Shown here: piece after piece, positions 16,770 to 25,100 of the stretch
Numbering within the stretch: the first letter of the stretch is position 1
Layout of the letters: each line of letters begins with the position of its first letter
DNA from: Cyclobacterium sp.
Lineage (GTDB): Bacteria; Bacteroidota; Bacteroidia; Cytophagales; Cyclobacteriaceae
Length of the DNA: 37,523 bases
NCBI RefSeq assembly: GCF_014762705.1
Contig: NZ_JABURL010000104.1
Span: forward strand, 1-37,523
Direction: 5' to 3'
Notes under the pieces: model-generated
The model's input: the letters and a program-made list of their open reading frames with translations, nothing else
Told to the model about the DNA's origin: nothing
Databases searched by the model: none
Program-made: the position numbers and the translations under genes

Positions 16770-17648
16770 ATGAAATCGATAGAAGTAAGATTACCCCAGG
16801 ATTTCGATAAATCCTTTATAGTGTTTAAAGAAAAAGGGCAATATTTCCCCTGTCCCTGGCATTACCACCCGGAGTATGAGTTGGTTTTGGTACTCAAGAG
16901 TCAGGGTAGAAGGATGGTGGGTGACCATATCGGCTACTTCCAGGAGGGAGATTTGGTATGCATGGGTCCCTATCTGCCCCATGTCTGGGTCAATGAACCC
17001 AATTTTGTAAACGGACAGGCTGGCTATGAGGCGGAGGCCATTGTGATTCACTTTCAAAAAGATTTTTTGGGCGAAGATTTTCTGAAGATCCCTGAAATGG
17101 AAACTTTGAAAAATTTCCTGAGATTGTCAAAACGGGGCCTGGCCTTACAAGGTAAAGCCAAAGAACAAATTAACGTTTTGATGAAAGAAATGATACATAT
17201 GAATGGCATTCAGCGCTTATCCAGCTTGCTTTCCATATTTGATATCCTTTCCCAAACCAGGGACTATGAACTGCTGGCCAGTCCGGGTTACCTGAATCAG
17301 ATTGACCCCCAGGGCTCAGACCGGCTGGATAAAATAAAAGCCTATATTCATAAAAATTTCGACAAGGACATCTCCTTACCGGAAGCAGCTGCCATGGCCA
17401 ATATGGCCGTGACCACGTTTTGTAATTTCTTTAAGGAACAATACCGGATTACTTTTGTAGAATACCTGCATACGGTCCGGTTAGGTCATGCCTGTAGAAT
17501 GCTTTCGGAAACGGACATGAACATCGTAGAAGTGGCTTTCGAATGTGGTTTTAACAACCTGGCGAATTTTAACCGGCAATTCAAAAAGTATAAAAAAATG
17601 ACACCCACCCATTTTCGGAAAATGGTCAACATGCAGGAGGTGGCATAA
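16770..17648 (+). CDS. AraC family transcriptional regulator with cupin sensor
   Basis: A 292-residue regulator. The N-terminal half is a cupin sensor domain with the metal- or ligand-type motif HYHPEYE (His31, His33, Glu36) and PHVWVNEP near residue 70. The C-terminal residues about 186-287 contain the two helix-turn-helix units of AraC proteins (SLPEAAAMANMAVTTFCNFF and IVEVAFECGFNNLANFNRQF), ending in the usual TPTHFR motif. The start is supported by AAGGA five bases upstream. It is the only plus-strand gene in the centre of the window, divergent from the HAD/aminotransferase/PhyH/SSS operon, and is its likely sugar- or metabolite-responsive activator. Confidence 0.9.
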   Translation: MKSIEVRLPQDFDKSFIVFKEKGQYFPCPWHYHPEYELVLVLKSQGRRMVGDHIGYFQEGDLVCMGPYLPHVWVNEPNFVNGQAGYEAEAIVIHFQKDFLGEDFLKIPEMETLKNFLRLSKRGLALQGKAKEQINVLMKEMIHMNGIQRLSSLLSIFDILSQTRDYELLASPGYLNQIDPQGSDRLDKIKAYIHKNFDKDISLPEAAAMANMAVTTFCNFFKEQYRITFVEYLHTVRLGHACRMLSETDMNIVEVAFECGFNNLANFNRQFKKYKKMTPTHFRKMVNMQEVA

Positions 17649-17662
17649 GGGGCCCTCATTTT

Positions 17663-17682
17663 GGGCTAAAGCCCTTTATTTT
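17663..17682 (+). terminator. Rho-independent terminator of the AraC gene
   Basis: GGGCTAAAGCCC forms a compact GC stem with a short loop, followed directly by TTTATTTTT, starting 15 bases after the AraC stop codon. Orientation and T tract fit plus-strand termination. Confidence 0.7.
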
Positions 17683-17694
17683 TGAATCTCATTT

Positions 17695-17718
17695 AATAGG
17701 AATGGGCTATTTCCTATT
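17695..17718. repeat. 8-bp inverted repeat between convergent genes
   Basis: AATAGGAA and TTCCTATT flank an 8-base loop, between the AraC terminator and the end of the propeller lipoprotein gene. It could end minus-strand transcription, although no T tract follows on that strand. Confidence 0.4.
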
Positions 17719-17774
17719 GAATGTTTTATCAACTGCCTGATAGCTGTAGGCAAAATTTCAATGCATCATTCGGG

Positions 17775-18947
17775 TTAAATATCTGACTTTAACTCAAAAA
17801 TCGAATAGGTGGAATAGGTTGGTTCATCCTCTCCCCTATACCTGTCCCTCATTAGCAATCGCCTGCCCGGCAAGGCAAGGATCTCAGCAAGAGGTTCACA
17901 GCCCTCTGGAAATGCAATCTCCTTTTCCAGCTGCACCCCATCCTGAAGGATAATCAGGTGGTACAATTCAGTATCCCTGAAAGGAAAATATTCCGGATCC
18001 TCAGTCTTTCTGGATTCGGTAGCCGCCTCAGAAAGTCCTTCAAAATAAAGAATTCCCAGGAGATCGTCGTCAAATTGAAAAACGCTCTTATTTCTTGAAT
18101 TTTTCATGACCGAAAAATCGTTGTGTTTAAATGTTAGCCTTTCTTCCAATTCAAAATTCCAGGCGATATCATAAATCCCAATCTCGGTAGATCGCTCAAA
18201 CGTAAGAAAAAGCTGGTTGGTCTTTCTGTCCAGGGCAAAAACCTGTGTGGGTTTGGTCGGTTCGGGTCCAGCAGCTTCCATTAACCCTGGCAACAACTCC
18301 TTTTCATTAGCGAGGCCCCATTCCAGACTTTCTCTCCCGGGATTGTAAAATTCGATCAGGTAATCTGACTCATTACCCTCATCAATTCCCCGCACACCAT
18401 TATTGACTCCCGAAAAAAAATTGGTGAAAAAATGAGGAAATGAGTCGTTCTCATACCGAAAATAGGGAACTTCTAACCTGGGGCCCGAATAAAAACGGAT
18501 AAATATGGAGGAGGCAAACCGTACCCTCTCTTCCAGCTCCCAATCCGGGTTATACCACAAAAATTCATTTGAACTCTGGAGAAAATATCCTCCACCTTCC
18601 TGATTGAAGGAAGCCGCAAGCAGACTGCTGTTGTACTCGTTGGGACCCTCGCCTACCAGGTAAGAGGCTTCCAATATCCGACCATTTTCATCTACTATCA
18701 AAAATTCTTCGGTGATCAGCTCATAGGCCAGAAAGTGATTTTTTGATGGATGAAAGTCTAGCAGCCTTACGGCATTGTCCCGGTCAATATGGATAGAATC
18801 CACCTTTTGCAGGTAATAGGTTGTCCCATCATTTATTTCCTCTCCAGAATTACTGCTTTTATTGCAAGAAATTACGACCCACAAAGCTATAATGATCCAG
18901 AATCCAGGATTGCACGACTTGGTTGGTATTCCTATGAAATGATGCAT
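17775..18947 (-). CDS. Lipoprotein, predicted six-bladed beta-propeller (DUF4221-like)
   Basis: A 390-residue exported protein. The N-terminal hydrophobic segment (residues 14-27) ends in VVISC, with Cys28 as the probable lipidation site. The remainder is rich in short beta-type blocks with repeated patterns such as LLDFHPSKNHFLAY, YSSLL/NSSLLAAS and FLTFERSTEIGIYD, resembling the 6-bladed propeller/DUF4221 lipoproteins common in marine Bacteroidota. No catalytic motif is seen and the function is unknown. It stands alone, with a TATCTTTG box upstream, convergent with AraC. Confidence 0.6.
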   Translation of the reverse strand: MHHFIGIPTKSCNPGFWIIIALWVVISCNKSSNSGEEINDGTTYYLQKVDSIHIDRDNAVRLLDFHPSKNHFLAYELITEEFLIVDENGRILEASYLVGEGPNEYNSSLLAASFNQEGGGYFLQSSNEFLWYNPDWELEERVRFASSIFIRFYSGPRLEVPYFRYENDSFPHFFTNFFSGVNNGVRGIDEGNESDYLIEFYNPGRESLEWGLANEKELLPGLMEAAGPEPTKPTQVFALDRKTNQLFLTFERSTEIGIYDIAWNFELEERLTFKHNDFSVMKNSRNKSVFQFDDDLLGILYFEGLSEAATESRKTEDPEYFPFRDTELYHLIILQDGVQLEKEIAFPEGCEPLAEILALPGRRLLMRDRYRGEDEPTYSTYSIFELKSDI

Positions 18948-18978
18948 TTTGGAGGAACTTTTTAGGTTAAATTTAAAA

Positions 18979-18986
18979 CAAAGATA
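18979..18986 (-). promoter_or_regulatory. Candidate -7 box of the propeller lipoprotein gene
   Basis: Minus-strand reading TATCTTTG, an exact TAnnTTTG match and identical to the box before susC (35987-35994). It lies 31 bases upstream of ATG 18947. Confidence 0.5.
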
Positions 18987-19098
18987 GAATGAATAAACAT
19001 ATACCTTGTTATTAAGTTATACAATTTGTTTATCAGTTATTTTACTAATTTTTTATTATATATTTTCGGATTTCGATTTTTTTTAAATATCGCCACTT

Positions 19099-19125
19099 TT
19101 TAAGGATGCCTTCTTTCTTAAAATG
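19099..19125. repeat. Weak inverted repeat, possible terminator
   Basis: TTTTAAG and CTTAAAA flank about a dozen bases inside the gap after the PVC-type gene. It could act as a weak terminator for the long minus-strand run ending at 19273. The stem is AT-only apart from one pair. Confidence 0.25.
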
Positions 19126-19141
19126 GGAGTTTTTGAACAAT

Positions 19142-19209
19142 GGGAGGTTGAAATAGATTGGCCTTCGACAGGCTCAGGCACCACAGTTACGGAGTTGAGG
19201 GAGGTTGAA
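19142..19209. repeat. REP-like CCTTCGACAGGCTCAGG element with flanking direct repeats
   Basis: The gap 18948-19272 contains CCTTCGACAGGCTCAGG at 19162-19178. I recognise this (reverse CCTGAGCCTGTCGAAGG) as a motif scattered through intergenic DNA of many bacteria, including Bacteroidota. It is bracketed by two identical copies of GGGAGGTTGAA (19142-19152 and 19199-19209). This could be one mobile or REP-type unit or a chance pairing. The rest of the gap is AT-rich, with no gene. Confidence 0.5.
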
Positions 19210-19272
19210 GGGATTGGACATGAGACTTTTCGACAACTTAGCCTGGTCCTGCCATATTCAGTTTAAAAAAAA

Positions 19273-22200
19273 TCATAACCCACCCGACTTAAGATAAGTC
19301 ATCAGGTTGGCCATGTCTTCTTTTGTCATGGTTTGCTCCAAACCATCCGGCATCAGAGAAAGCCCTGAATGGTGGATGGTTTCAATGTTAGCCCTTAAAA
19401 TGGATTCATCGGTACCGAAAGCTGTCCGAAGGGTGATACTGTTTTCGGACTCGGCCGCTATCCATCCGGAGAGGGATTGCCCATCTTTGCTGCTGATGGA
19501 AACGGCCTGATAAGCCGGCAACACTTCATAATTGGGTACAAGGGTATGCAGCAGCAATGCATCCAGAGGTTGGTTTTTAACTCCGGTGAGATCCGGGCCC
19601 ACTTCAGCACCAACACCCGCATAGGAATGGCAGGAAGAACAGGTCTTTTCAAAAACCACCTTTCCCAGGCCAGGCTCAGCGGGATGGTCCAGTACATCAA
19701 GATATGCTTCATATACTGCCATCCGGCCTCCTGCTTCCAACTCATTGAAAAGGAGAGCAGCTTTTACCTTTACTTTATTATTTTTATCATTCATCAGGCG
19801 CTGCCTTGTCATGGAAGGAATCTCTGCCGGTTTCACAACATTTTCCTCAATGGCTGCAAATAACCGGAGCACTGTAGACCTTCTGGCTACCATTGCTGAA
19901 ATCACGGCAGATTTAACCCGGGGAGTATAGGTGGCCCAGGTTTCACCGGAGAGCAATAGGAGAGCAGCCCCGGGATCATTTTGTCTGCCAAGAGACTTAA
20001 CTGCCTCAAGTTGGATTTCCACCGGGTTTCCGGGGTTCAGCAGTTGCTTTAATTCATTTTTCACCCAGTCAAATGGGGTGAACCCCAGAAGGGCAGTGGC
20101 CACTACTCTGGAGGCCATGGACTCCTTTTCATCCAAAGCCCTTATGGCCACCTGGTCTATAAAATCCTTCATGGCTACCATACGCAGGTCCTGGGAGGTA
20201 GCTGTGGCCAGCGCATAAAAAAGTCCTTTTTCCGATAGTTGCACATCCCTTACTTCCAGCCCGTTCAACAAGCCAAGGACCGTGGCCATCCTCCACTCCA
20301 GATCTCCTTCCGAAGTAACCATATCATGCAACAACTCACGGCAGTCGGAAATATCGGCCGCATTCCCAAATAATTCCCCCAGATCCTGCATCACCAATGG
20401 AAAAGCCGGATAGGCCACGGGATCCATTTTTCGAAAACTTTGTAAAAAGGCGGACAGCTGACCCCCAACCCCACTCAATACAGCTGCTCTTGTCCAGGGG
20501 TTCTCCCCATCCCGTGCAGCTACCCCGGCGAGGGAATGAATGACTTTTTCTCCTTTCACCGATCCCAACTCCAAAGCTGAAAGATACCTGACCCGGATAT
20601 CCCCATCAGTAGTAGCAGCGATCAATAGTTGGATCAGATCCGGATATTTCCCCAAAAGTTTTCCTGATAGCCATACCGCCTGCTCCCTGACACCTGCTTC
20701 CTTATCCCTGAAGGCCTCCTGAAGCAAGGGAAAATCCAAAGCCTCCAGACCATATAGAAGCCACAATGCTCTTGCTCTGCCTTCAGCCCTTTTGCCATTG
20801 GTAGCCATTTTGCTCAATAGGGGAACTGTACTTTTATCCGATCGCTCCAGGAGCAAGCGATGAGCAGTGGATCTTTCCCATTCTTCCTCTGAGGCCAATA
20901 AATTGACCAAATCCTGCTTGCCGGATATGGATCCCATGAGATTTCCGCCAGGGTTGCGGTTTTGGATAAAATCTTTTTTTGTGATCTTGTAAATTCTGCC
21001 TTTGTCTTTACCACTTTCAAAATCCAGTCCTGCTCTGGCGGTTTCCGGTACATAGGAGGGGTGATCGATCACTTTTCGATGCATATCGGCCAGGTATAGT
21101 GCACCATCAGGCCCATGGGCAAGAAATACAGGGTTGAACCAACTGTCAGCCGATGCCAAAAACTCCCGGTTTTCATAAGCAGGCGAGGATCGGAAAGATA
21201 CATTTTCAGGCCTCATGACTTGTCTTTGTACCAGGTTTTGGGCTGGTTCGCATATAAAGGCATTGCCCAAATGTTCGTCTTTTAATGCAGTGCCATTATA
21301 AATTACCGGACCACAGGCAGAAGTAAATGTACCCTTATGGGAAAGCCCCATCAATTTTGGAATAAAGTCAGCAGTTGTTACGGCCTGGCTGATGGGATAG
21401 ACAGTGGCCGCTGCTTCGGCGCTGGCAACATCCTGAATGGTCTGGTTAAACAGCAAATGGGGATTACGTTCCAAATACCAGGGTTCCATGACCGCATGCT
21501 GCAAAGGATGCCTGTTGGATGTCCCGAAGCGTCGGCCAAAAGCATCAAATGCCAACCCAAATTGACTTCTGCCTCCTGTGGTCTGAAATTCCAGGGTTTC
21601 TGGATGAAAACGACCATCCGAGGGAGAAAAAACGACGGTATCCCGGTCCGGATGCTCTGGAGAATATACCTTTCCACCATTCAGGCCGCTGCTCACATAA
21701 ATCCAGCCATCCATTCCCAGGCTAGGATGACTGGTACGGATTTGGGCTGTTTTGTCGGCATTGAAACCGGTAAGCACCACCTTTTTCTCATCGGCAATAC
21801 CATCACCATCGGTATCCTTAAGGTAGAAAATATCGGGAGCACAAGTAACAAAAACACCCCCTTTCCATACCATGATCCCATTGGGATAGGTGAGGCCCGT
21901 CGCAAATTCGGTCCTGTGGTCGTATTTGCCATCGCCATCACGGTCTTCCAGCCTGGCAATTCTACCCAGATGGGTGGGCTTTCCTCCCTCTGCAGGGTCC
22001 GGATAGCCCCGGTTTTCCGCTACATACAGCACACCATGCTCATCAAAAGCAAAAGCCGCCGGATCAACCACCAGCGGTTCTGCTGCAATTAACTCAATTC
22101 CCAAGCCCGGTTCCAACTGAAAACCGGCCATGGCTTCTTTGAGTGCAGCCGAATCCGCATAGGCATACAAGGGGGAGTTTACTGGAGCGTCCTGCAATTC

Positions 22201-22323
22201 AAAAACCAGTTCCTCCTTATTATTTTCTTTATCATTCTTTGTTTCACAAGCCCAAAAACCAATAACCAGGATAAAAGACCACAAATGAAATCGACGGAGT
22301 AGGGTATAGATGGCTGAAATCAT
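19273..22323 (-). CDS. PVC-type lipoprotein: beta-propeller dehydrogenase domain, HEAT repeats, cytochrome c
   Basis: A 1016-residue exported lipoprotein (lipobox IGFWAC, Cys26). The N-terminal part, to about residue 440, is the 'membrane-bound dehydrogenase' propeller seen in PVC-type proteins, with DRDGDGKYD, DTDGDGIADE and GPDGALYLADMH. The middle, about 460-850, is helical and HEAT-like. The C-terminus is a cytochrome c domain with CSSCH (895-899), GPDLTGV and Met in LMPDGLEQTM. Such proteins are numerous in Planctomycetes/Verrucomicrobia and occur in Bacteroidota, and are thought to oxidise sugars or alcohols and pass electrons to a haem. It is the last gene of the long run, 33 bases after the ceramidase/DUF1080 stop. 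Confidence 0.87.
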   Translation of the reverse strand: MISAIYTLLRRFHLWSFILVIGFWACETKNDKENNKEELVFELQDAPVNSPLYAYADSAALKEAMAGFQLEPGLGIELIAAEPLVVDPAAFAFDEHGVLYVAENRGYPDPAEGGKPTHLGRIARLEDRDGDGKYDHRTEFATGLTYPNGIMVWKGGVFVTCAPDIFYLKDTDGDGIADEKKVVLTGFNADKTAQIRTSHPSLGMDGWIYVSSGLNGGKVYSPEHPDRDTVVFSPSDGRFHPETLEFQTTGGRSQFGLAFDAFGRRFGTSNRHPLQHAVMEPWYLERNPHLLFNQTIQDVASAEAAATVYPISQAVTTADFIPKLMGLSHKGTFTSACGPVIYNGTALKDEHLGNAFICEPAQNLVQRQVMRPENVSFRSSPAYENREFLASADSWFNPVFLAHGPDGALYLADMHRKVIDHPSYVPETARAGLDFESGKDKGRIYKITKKDFIQNRNPGGNLMGSISGKQDLVNLLASEEEWERSTAHRLLLERSDKSTVPLLSKMATNGKRAEGRARALWLLYGLEALDFPLLQEAFRDKEAGVREQAVWLSGKLLGKYPDLIQLLIAATTDGDIRVRYLSALELGSVKGEKVIHSLAGVAARDGENPWTRAAVLSGVGGQLSAFLQSFRKMDPVAYPAFPLVMQDLGELFGNAADISDCRELLHDMVTSEGDLEWRMATVLGLLNGLEVRDVQLSEKGLFYALATATSQDLRMVAMKDFIDQVAIRALDEKESMASRVVATALLGFTPFDWVKNELKQLLNPGNPVEIQLEAVKSLGRQNDPGAALLLLSGETWATYTPRVKSAVISAMVARRSTVLRLFAAIEENVVKPAEIPSMTRQRLMNDKNNKVKVKAALLFNELEAGGRMAVYEAYLDVLDHPAEPGLGKVVFEKTCSSCHSYAGVGAEVGPDLTGVKNQPLDALLLHTLVPNYEVLPAYQAVSISSKDGQSLSGWIAAESENSITLRTAFGTDESILRANIETIHHSGLSLMPDGLEQTMTKEDMANLMTYLKSGGL

Positions 22324-22356
22324 AGCTTCAATTATGTAAAATCAAATCCAGGACCG

Positions 22357-24633
22357 CTATAAAATGGGATTGAGGTCCACTCTTCTCACCAACATTTCCG
22401 CAGCTTCGGATTGGATCTGAATTTTCCCTCTTGCGGGTTTAACTTCCAGTGCCCTGTTCACCAAAACCCCATTCAGGTAAACCGTTATTTCTCCATCCAA
22501 AACATGGCATTCCAATGTATTCCACTCGCCTACTGGATTTTCCACATCATTGACCCCTCTAAAGTCAATTTCATCCTTCCATTCAGGGTCCCTTCCAAAC
22601 CAGTTGACCCTTCCGCCATGAACGGTAACCGGGTCCCCATCAGGTTGGTAAACGAAGGCTCCCCCAACTTTTTCAGGAGCTACCGGACAGGTAATCGCAA
22701 ACTGCTCCGTGCCGTCTCCCACCACAATAAAATCTCCCGTACCGCCTTCGATGATCTGGCATTCAATGGAATTCATCCAGGTACCCGAATAATTTCCATC
22801 CTTACCCTGAGAATGAAGCAAAACCCCGCTGTCCCTGGCTTTCTCCAGACGGGGCTCGTGGGTTCCTCCACCCCATTTAAACTCCACCACCAATTTATAG
22901 TCCTCAAATTCTTCTTCGGTGGTGATACATCCCCACTCCTCCCCGGAAATGTGAATGATGCCGTCTTTTACTGTGAAAACTTCCCTGGGGTCATTATTTT
23001 TCCCTCTATCTTTCAAAAAGGTATACCAACCCTCCAGGTTTTGGCCATTGAATAATTTTACTGTTTTACCCAAATCCAGCTCATCGGCATTCAGGGGTTG
23101 GGAATACCTGGATGTAGCAGGGGATGATTTTAATTGCCCCAGCAAATCCAGTAGATTATCTGAAATCTTAATGGATGCCTCCTCCTCCAGGTAACTGGAC
23201 CTGGCCCTCCAGGTTTCATAGCCCCCCAGGGCATGGTGTTCAGGAGTAGGCAGGTACCCATGGTACCCATTGGCCAGGGAGACGCTGAAAGTCTGGTCAA
23301 AGGGGCTCTTCTCTTTGATCTCCAAACCAATCTCCACAAAAACCTCACAGGGGATAGCCGTGATGGCCAATTCCCCCAACCGGATGGCCTGCAGAAGGAT
23401 ATTTTCCCGCTCCGGATAATCATTTATCAATATGGTCTCTCTGGCATAGATTTCCTCCCGAGAAAGCATTTGGGGACCTTTGGCATCTGATATGATCTTT
23501 TCTGCCCTTTGCAATTCCTCAGCTGAAGGCTTCCTTACCCCGAGGGAAATTTCCTTTTGAGCTACAGCCAACGGTACCCAATTTTTATATTCGATGTTTT
23601 GATAAACTTTAAAGGCCTCGGCGGCGATGGTATTGGCCACCATTTCAATTTTGGCATATGGGGGCATGGGTTCGGGTGCTTCTCCTCCAAAATTGATATT
23701 ATTAATATCACCACTTGTGCCGTTGGACATCATCCCCACAAAAGGAGGATCCTGATGGTCTGCTCCTATCATTTGTTTGATTTTTCCTGCGAACATCCCA
23801 AAATAATCTGCAGATATTTCTCCATTTCCTGTTCCGCCTACATAATGCAGGGAGTAATTGGACATTATTGCAAGCGGACGTCCATCAGCAGACTGAATAG
23901 CAATTACCGGGAGCTGTGGGTCTATGGGGCCTGCAGGTTCCAGCAAATCGGGATTCCCTATCCCGGGGTTCATCTTCACCTGATCCTCTCCCCCAAAGGG
24001 ATTGGACCTATCAGCTCCTGACTTCATTTTCCACCTTCGGTTAAACACCTGGCTGGGTTCATGACCAAAACCCCAGCCGATTCTTGCCGGCTCAAGGTTA
24101 TTGTGGGCCCGGATAATGGCATCGGCAGCCCGTTCCTCCAAAAATGCCAGGTATGCCGGATCCGGATCGCTCTGAAATACAGAACAAGCCGTTCCTCCGG
24201 AATGGGTATGGGTAGCTGAGATCAACATGTTTTCTACCGGAATGGAAGTAAACTTATGGGCCCTTTGTTTGGCATTATCGATGGTCTCCCTGTAGGCCAT
24301 ACACACATCCAGGGTAACAATGGCCAGTTTTGTAATCCCATCATCCAACACCAGACTTCTGGCATGGGTATCGTCATGGATATGGAGTGCTGACCGGTCC
24401 TGGAAGCCTCCGTTGATGGAAGTGCCTATTTTAGGCGTTATGATGCTCATGGCAGCCCCTGCCCGGAAAACTTTTATGACAGGGTTTTTCTCCTGCCCAT
24501 ATGCTTCCAGGTTAAATGAGGCCAGCTGAAAGCCGATGACAAAAATTAAACCTGGTCCCAAAATTGGAAAAGGAACTGAAAATCTACAAAAATCAGGTTG
24601 CTGGTTTATTCTGGGTTTTTTATGCTTCCTCAT
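22357..24633 (-). CDS. Exported ceramidase-fold hydrolase fused to DUF1080 domain
   Basis: A 758-residue protein. Residues about 20-46 form a signal or anchor segment. Residues about 55-500 are a neutral/alkaline-ceramidase-fold domain with THTH (141-144), SLHYVGG, SNGTSGDINN and NGYHGYLP. As in the paralogue at 703-2070, the family serine of NxGDxSPN is Asn. Residues about 521-758 are DUF1080 (3-keto-disaccharide hydrolase family, a concanavalin-like sandwich) with LFNGQNLEGW, DSGVLLHS, ECQIIEGG and GEWNTLECH. The fusion suggests joint action on a glycosylated amide-type substrate outside the cytoplasm (inference). It follows a decayed copy of its first domain and precedes the PVC-type cytochrome. 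Confidence 0.85.
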   Translation of the reverse strand: MRKHKKPRINQQPDFCRFSVPFPILGPGLIFVIGFQLASFNLEAYGQEKNPVIKVFRAGAAMSIITPKIGTSINGGFQDRSALHIHDDTHARSLVLDDGITKLAIVTLDVCMAYRETIDNAKQRAHKFTSIPVENMLISATHTHSGGTACSVFQSDPDPAYLAFLEERAADAIIRAHNNLEPARIGWGFGHEPSQVFNRRWKMKSGADRSNPFGGEDQVKMNPGIGNPDLLEPAGPIDPQLPVIAIQSADGRPLAIMSNYSLHYVGGTGNGEISADYFGMFAGKIKQMIGADHQDPPFVGMMSNGTSGDINNINFGGEAPEPMPPYAKIEMVANTIAAEAFKVYQNIEYKNWVPLAVAQKEISLGVRKPSAEELQRAEKIISDAKGPQMLSREEIYARETILINDYPERENILLQAIRLGELAITAIPCEVFVEIGLEIKEKSPFDQTFSVSLANGYHGYLPTPEHHALGGYETWRARSSYLEEEASIKISDNLLDLLGQLKSSPATSRYSQPLNADELDLGKTVKLFNGQNLEGWYTFLKDRGKNNDPREVFTVKDGIIHISGEEWGCITTEEEFEDYKLVVEFKWGGGTHEPRLEKARDSGVLLHSQGKDGNYSGTWMNSIECQIIEGGTGDFIVVGDGTEQFAITCPVAPEKVGGAFVYQPDGDPVTVHGGRVNWFGRDPEWKDEIDFRGVNDVENPVGEWNTLECHVLDGEITVYLNGVLVNRALEVKPARGKIQIQSEAAEMLVRRVDLNPIL

Positions 24634-24741
24634 TATTTTCCATTAAAGTTTAAGCCTTGAAAATTCTTTACAATATAGCCATCAAATCCGCATTATCCTC
24701 CAGGGCATTGGCCAATGATAGTCTGATTTCATCATCCAGGT

Positions 24742-25100
24742 TCAATCCATCGCTTTTAGCAGGTTTAGTAACTGCCTAACGATTTTCTCGGAGGCCACCT
24801 CCTCTACCTATTGGTGGAAAGCCCTGTTTCATATCCCCTAAGTTGATGTTGTCGGGGGCTGGGAAGATAACCAAAGCTGCCGTTGGCAAATGAAACGGTA
24901 AATGTTTTACCAAAAGGACTCTTTCCTTTTATCTCTGGTCCTATTTCAGCAAAGGTTTCAAAGGGTATACCGACAATGCCCGACTCTCCTATTTTAAAAG
25001 CCTGGATAATGACATTGATCTCATCCGGCCAGGATTCCATTTGAACCACCATTTGGGCATATGTTTTTTCCAATCTGTGCCGTCCGGTTTCTGATTCCGG
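24742..25100 (-). pseudogene. Truncated, frameshifted ceramidase-fold fragment
   Basis: About 110 residues match only the C-terminal end of the ceramidase domain. EKTYAQMVV, FKIGESGIVGIPFETFAEIG, GKSPFGKTFTVSFANG and GYET align with the intact protein at 22357-24633 (FVEIGLEIKEKSPF, SLANGYHGYLP, GYETW). After GYET the frame breaks and stops at about 24804, while another frame resumes with EEVASEKIVRQLLNLL to a stop at 24742, matching the intact EEEASIKISDNLLDLL. The N-terminal three quarters are missing and the fragment begins directly at the stop of the gene at 25101. It is a deletion remnant of a third family copy. It has no signal peptide or usable start and is probably non-functional. Confidence 0.8.

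Noticed and set aside
24668-24741. Short open minus-strand stretch after the ceramidase remnant
   Set aside because: The translation is protein-like but too short and matches nothing I know; it was not listed as a gene.
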